Of a DNA stretch of 44,730 nucleotides, positions 42,229 through 44,730 are shown piece after piece. The stretch lies in contig SVMT01000018.1 in the NCBI GenBank assembly GCA_015067305.1, positions 1 through 44,730 of the forward strand, given 5' to 3'. The DNA comes from Oscillospiraceae bacterium. Lineage in GTDB: Bacteria > Bacillota > Clostridia > Oscillospirales > UBA644. Every line of letters begins with the position of its first letter. Within the stretch, counting starts at the first letter, position 1. Position numbers and translations under genes: made by a program. The notes below the pieces were generated by a model that saw only the letters and a program-made list of their open reading frames with translations, searched no databases and had not been told where the DNA came from.

Positions 42229-44532
42229 TTATTCAGCCGTACCGATATGTTTTACGGCATCAAATTGAAGTTTGTAAAGGTTGTAGTATTCGCCTTTCTT
42301 TCTGATAAGCTCGTCATGGGTGCCGTATTCAACCATTTCGCCTCTGTTGATTACTGCAAGTACGTCAGCGTCTCGGAGAGTAGAAAGTCTGTGGGCGATG
42401 GCGATCGTGGTTCTGCCTGCTTTCAGATTTGTAAGCGAATCTTGAATTCGTCTTTCCGTTTCAGTATCCATTGAGGCTGTAGCTTCGTCGAGAATAAGTA
42501 TCTTAGGATTCTGAATGATCGTTCTGGCAATGGAAATTCTCTGTTTTTCTCCGCCTGAAAGGTCTTGTCCACCTGCACCTACACGTGTTTCGTAGCCGTC
42601 AGGTAATTTCATAATGAAATCATGGGCGGATGCTGCCTTAGCAGCTGCAATAACTTCGTCCATTGTAGCCTCAGGTTTTGCGTAACGGATATTATCTGCT
42701 ATTGTGCCGATAAACAGATATATTTCCTGAGAAACTATACCGATGTTTCGTCTCATATCTTTCGTTGCGATATCTTTTACGTTTACTCCGTCAATGGAAA
42801 TACTGCCGTCAACAACATCGTAAAGTCTCGCCATAAGGTTCACGATGGTACTCTTGCCTGCGCCTGTTTTACCGACGATTCCGACCATATGACCTGCTTC
42901 AACGGAAAGACTGAGGTTTTTGATAATTGGTCTGCCGGGTTCGTATTCGAAATTTACATTTTCCATTACGATATTGCCCTGCATTTCTTCCATATGTACG
43001 GGATCATCAGCTTCGGCAACATCAGGATGGGAGTCAATAATTTCAAAAACTCTCTGCGCAGAGTCCACGCATCTTGCCCACCAGTTTGAAAAACCTGAAA
43101 GGAAGTCCATCGGACCGTAGAGCATGTTCATATATGCTGTGAAAGTCATCAGCTTACCGAATGTCATGTCTGCATAACCTGAAACGATCATACAGCCGCC
43201 GAGGGCGAGGACGAGGAGGTTTGTGATTATTGTGATGAATCCCAAAAGAGGGAATACTGTCGCTTGAGTATTACTCAGTTTCAGATCCGCATTTCTTGCA
43301 TTCATGCTGTATTTTGCAAAACGGTCACTCTCTTCGCGTTCCTTTGCGAATGCTTTGATAACACGCTGACCGCCCATTGAGTCACTGATGTGTGAGGAAA
43401 GAACTGCCTGGTTGACCCATCTGTTATGGTGCAGTCTTCTGAATGATTTGTGTATAAATCTGAAAAGGAACAGCAGGATGGGGACCATTACCGTTACGAT
43501 TATTGCAAGTATCGGATTCATTACAAGCATTATAATGAGTACACCGATAAATGTGAGTACGTTAATTATAAAGAACGGTACGCCATCAACGAAGAACCAA
43601 TAGATATTTCTCGTGTCGCTGTTTACACGTTCCATCAGCTGACCTGTCTGTTTGTTTGTGTAGAACCCTACGGAAAGTCTCTGCATTGCCGTGAATATCT
43701 TCATTTTCAGGTCGTAAACAACATACGGGATAAGCCCGCCTGATATGTAGCCCTGCCAGATATTCAGTCCAAGTCCCACAAGTCGTGCGGCTATAATGAC
43801 AAGCATTACAAGACCGACTTCACCGTAAAGGTTATCGTCAACTCCCGGTGTCAGGACGTTATCGTAAAGCAGTTTTGTTCCGAGATACGGAGACAGTACC
43901 GAAAATCCTGTACTGAGTATTAAAACGACGAAAAATACAACAAGCTTGTTCATGTAGAACTTGAAAAATCCCAGCAGTCTGCTGAAAATAGACATTTTGT
44001 TCATACATTTCGGGCAAACTTTTCTTGCGGGATTCGGGTATCTTGTTCCGCATTTGGGACAGAAAAGTTCCTCTTCCTCACTTGCTTTCACGTCGAAGGG
44101 TTTGCCGTCTTTCATGTCTGAAAAATGCTTTACAAACCGTTCCGTTTTACCTGCTACACCCAATGAGAATTTCGCTATCTCTTCGGGGACTTTTGATTCG
44201 TCATTATAGTGGACCATAAGTCTTGCAGTATCAATAAAACGCTCAGTTTCAAGCTTTTTGATGGTTGATATGTCAAATCTTTCCAAGGTTTTGCGTTCAT
44301 AAACGCACTGTAATTTTTTTGGACCTTTCTTTTCGCCGACAACGTCATAGCCCGTCATTACATAGAGTATTTCTTTGTCGAAAAACATCCAGCAGTCAGC
44401 GAATTTCCCGTCAGATGTCATATCGCTGTAAACATAAGCCACTATATCGGAAACATTTACGCCGATATTTTCTATCTCTTTGCGGACGTGTTCGGGAATC
44501 TTTGAAAGGTATTCCGAAAGCGTTTCTGCCAT
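42229..44532 (-). CDS. ABC exporter half-transporter with N-terminal sensor-like extension (first subunit)
   Basis: A 767-residue exporter-type ABC protein, first gene of the operon. Residues 1-150 form a mixed alpha/beta extension ('CWMFFDKEILYVMTGYDV', 'LERFDISTIKKLETERFID') that looks like a PH-like or sensor domain. A zinc-ribbon-like motif follows (Cys158, Cys161, Cys173, Cys176), and membrane helices span about 187-480. The ATPase has Walker A 'GKTGAGKS' (about 552), signature 'LSGGEKQR', Walker B 'ILILDEATAS' and 'IAHRLSTL', all intact. A strong AAAGGAGGT lies before the ATG. The shared plan with the second subunit suggests an old duplication. The exported substrate cannot be deduced. 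Confidence 0.88.
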   Translation of the reverse strand: MAETLSEYLSKIPEHVRKEIENIGVNVSDIVAYVYSDMTSDGKFADCWMFFDKEILYVMTGYDVVGEKKGPKKLQCVYERKTLERFDISTIKKLETERFIDTARLMVHYNDESKVPEEIAKFSLGVAGKTERFVKHFSDMKDGKPFDVKASEEEELFCPKCGTRYPNPARKVCPKCMNKMSIFSRLLGFFKFYMNKLVVFFVVLILSTGFSVLSPYLGTKLLYDNVLTPGVDDNLYGEVGLVMLVIIAARLVGLGLNIWQGYISGGLIPYVVYDLKMKIFTAMQRLSVGFYTNKQTGQLMERVNSDTRNIYWFFVDGVPFFIINVLTFIGVLIIMLVMNPILAIIVTVMVPILLFLFRFIHKSFRRLHHNRWVNQAVLSSHISDSMGGQRVIKAFAKEREESDRFAKYSMNARNADLKLSNTQATVFPLLGFITIITNLLVLALGGCMIVSGYADMTFGKLMTFTAYMNMLYGPMDFLSGFSNWWARCVDSAQRVFEIIDSHPDVAEADDPVHMEEMQGNIVMENVNFEYEPGRPIIKNLSLSVEAGHMVGIVGKTGAGKSTIVNLMARLYDVVDGSISIDGVNVKDIATKDMRRNIGIVSQEIYLFIGTIADNIRYAKPEATMDEVIAAAKAASAHDFIMKLPDGYETRVGAGGQDLSGGEKQRISIARTIIQNPKILILDEATASMDTETERRIQDSLTNLKAGRTTIAIAHRLSTLRDADVLAVINRGEMVEYGTHDELIRKKGEYYNLYKLQFDAVKHIGTAE

Positions 44533-44653
44533 ATGCAGACCTCCTTTGCATGGAAAAATATAGTAAAATCAAGATTTATGCGCCGAGGACACAGGATTTC
44601 GGTCACAAAAGGGCATAATGCCTCTATAATCTTTATTATAATGATTATCGAAA

Positions 44654-44730
44654 GTCGAAACGCTAAACCGTTTCGACAAGCCGATAAAATCGGCTTTTGT
44701 TAATTCAAATTGATAACAATTTGAATTAAC
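44654..44730. repeat. Cluster of three perfect hairpins at the window edge
   Basis: Three perfect stem-loops stand almost end to end. GTCGAAACG/CGTTTCGAC (44654-44677), AAGCCGAT/ATCGGCTT (44678-44696) and GTTAATTCAAATTG/CAATTTGAATTAAC (44699-44730). The second is followed by TTGTT, too short for a good terminator. The last ends exactly at the end of the window. They lie upstream of the ABC operon, beyond about 120 nt of AT-rich sequence in which I see no clear promoter. Confidence 0.75.

Noticed and set aside
39434-44532. Interpretation as a cyanophycin or bacteriocin export system
   Set aside because: No cyanophycin gene, precursor peptide, or peptidase C39 domain is present in the window; the DUF1854 link alone is not enough.
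1-44730. CRISPR array, tRNA or rRNA genes
   Set aside because: No series of short repeats with even spacers and no tRNA or rRNA core sequences were seen on reading either strand; a covariance search was not possible here.

Overview
The window reads as a chromosomal segment of a low-to-moderate GC, spore-forming Clostridia-type Firmicute, most likely an anaerobe of the Oscillospiraceae/Ruminococcaceae kind. It carries spo0A, sigG, tepA-ylzJ, a DnaD/DnaI-type helicase-loader pair, addAB and the order dgkA-era-recO-mutS2-comEC. Shine-Dalgarno sites are strong, and housekeeping promoters are close to TTGACA-17 bp-TATAAT. No tRNA, rRNA, CRISPR array, transposase or phage gene was seen. The lineage is inferred from gene content only.

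Positions 1-26150 are mostly core genes. They comprise a large repeat-containing surface protein (180-2990); a replication/methyltransferase operon (3113-5909); sigG behind a SigF/SigG-type promoter; a DUF2752 membrane pair; addB-addA; a GDPD; tepA-ylzJ; a Cof-type HAD phosphatase; spo0A with two 0A boxes; a beta-propeller-like lipoprotein; and the dgkA-era-recO-mutS2-comEC operon.

Positions 26300-39230 are an accessory region for surface glycans and solutes. From the promoter at 32407-32435 (minus) a possible operon runs HAD phosphatase, two solute-binding lipoproteins without permeases, then two tandem metallophosphoesterases. Beyond a small DUF6472 gene lie a third solute-binding lipoprotein, a lipoprotein glycoside hydrolase that is a recent chimera, a sialidase without a signal peptide, and an unrecognised lipoprotein. 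Positions 39434-44532 hold an operon of two ABC exporter half-transporters, each with an N-terminal extension and a four-cysteine zinc-ribbon-like motif, with a DUF1854 protein between them.

Three linked observations stand out. (1) Five lipoproteins with unrelated or diverged bodies share a short motif directly after the lipid-modified cysteine, roughly C-x(2-3)-[PGH]-A-x-L-[LM]-x-F-I-D. (2) The glycoside hydrolase at 34577-36811 carries the promoter, leader, signal peptide and this motif of its neighbour in a 260-bp direct repeat (5 mismatches); homology stops exactly after codon 32, the end of the motif, and the rest of the gene is visibly GC-richer. (3) Several genes are followed, 14-23 nt after the stop codon, by a composite hairpin repeat whose stem sequence varies while pairing is kept. 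Together these suggest a modular surface-lipoprotein cassette: a fixed promoter plus secretion tag, an exchangeable body, and a fixed 3' hairpin element.
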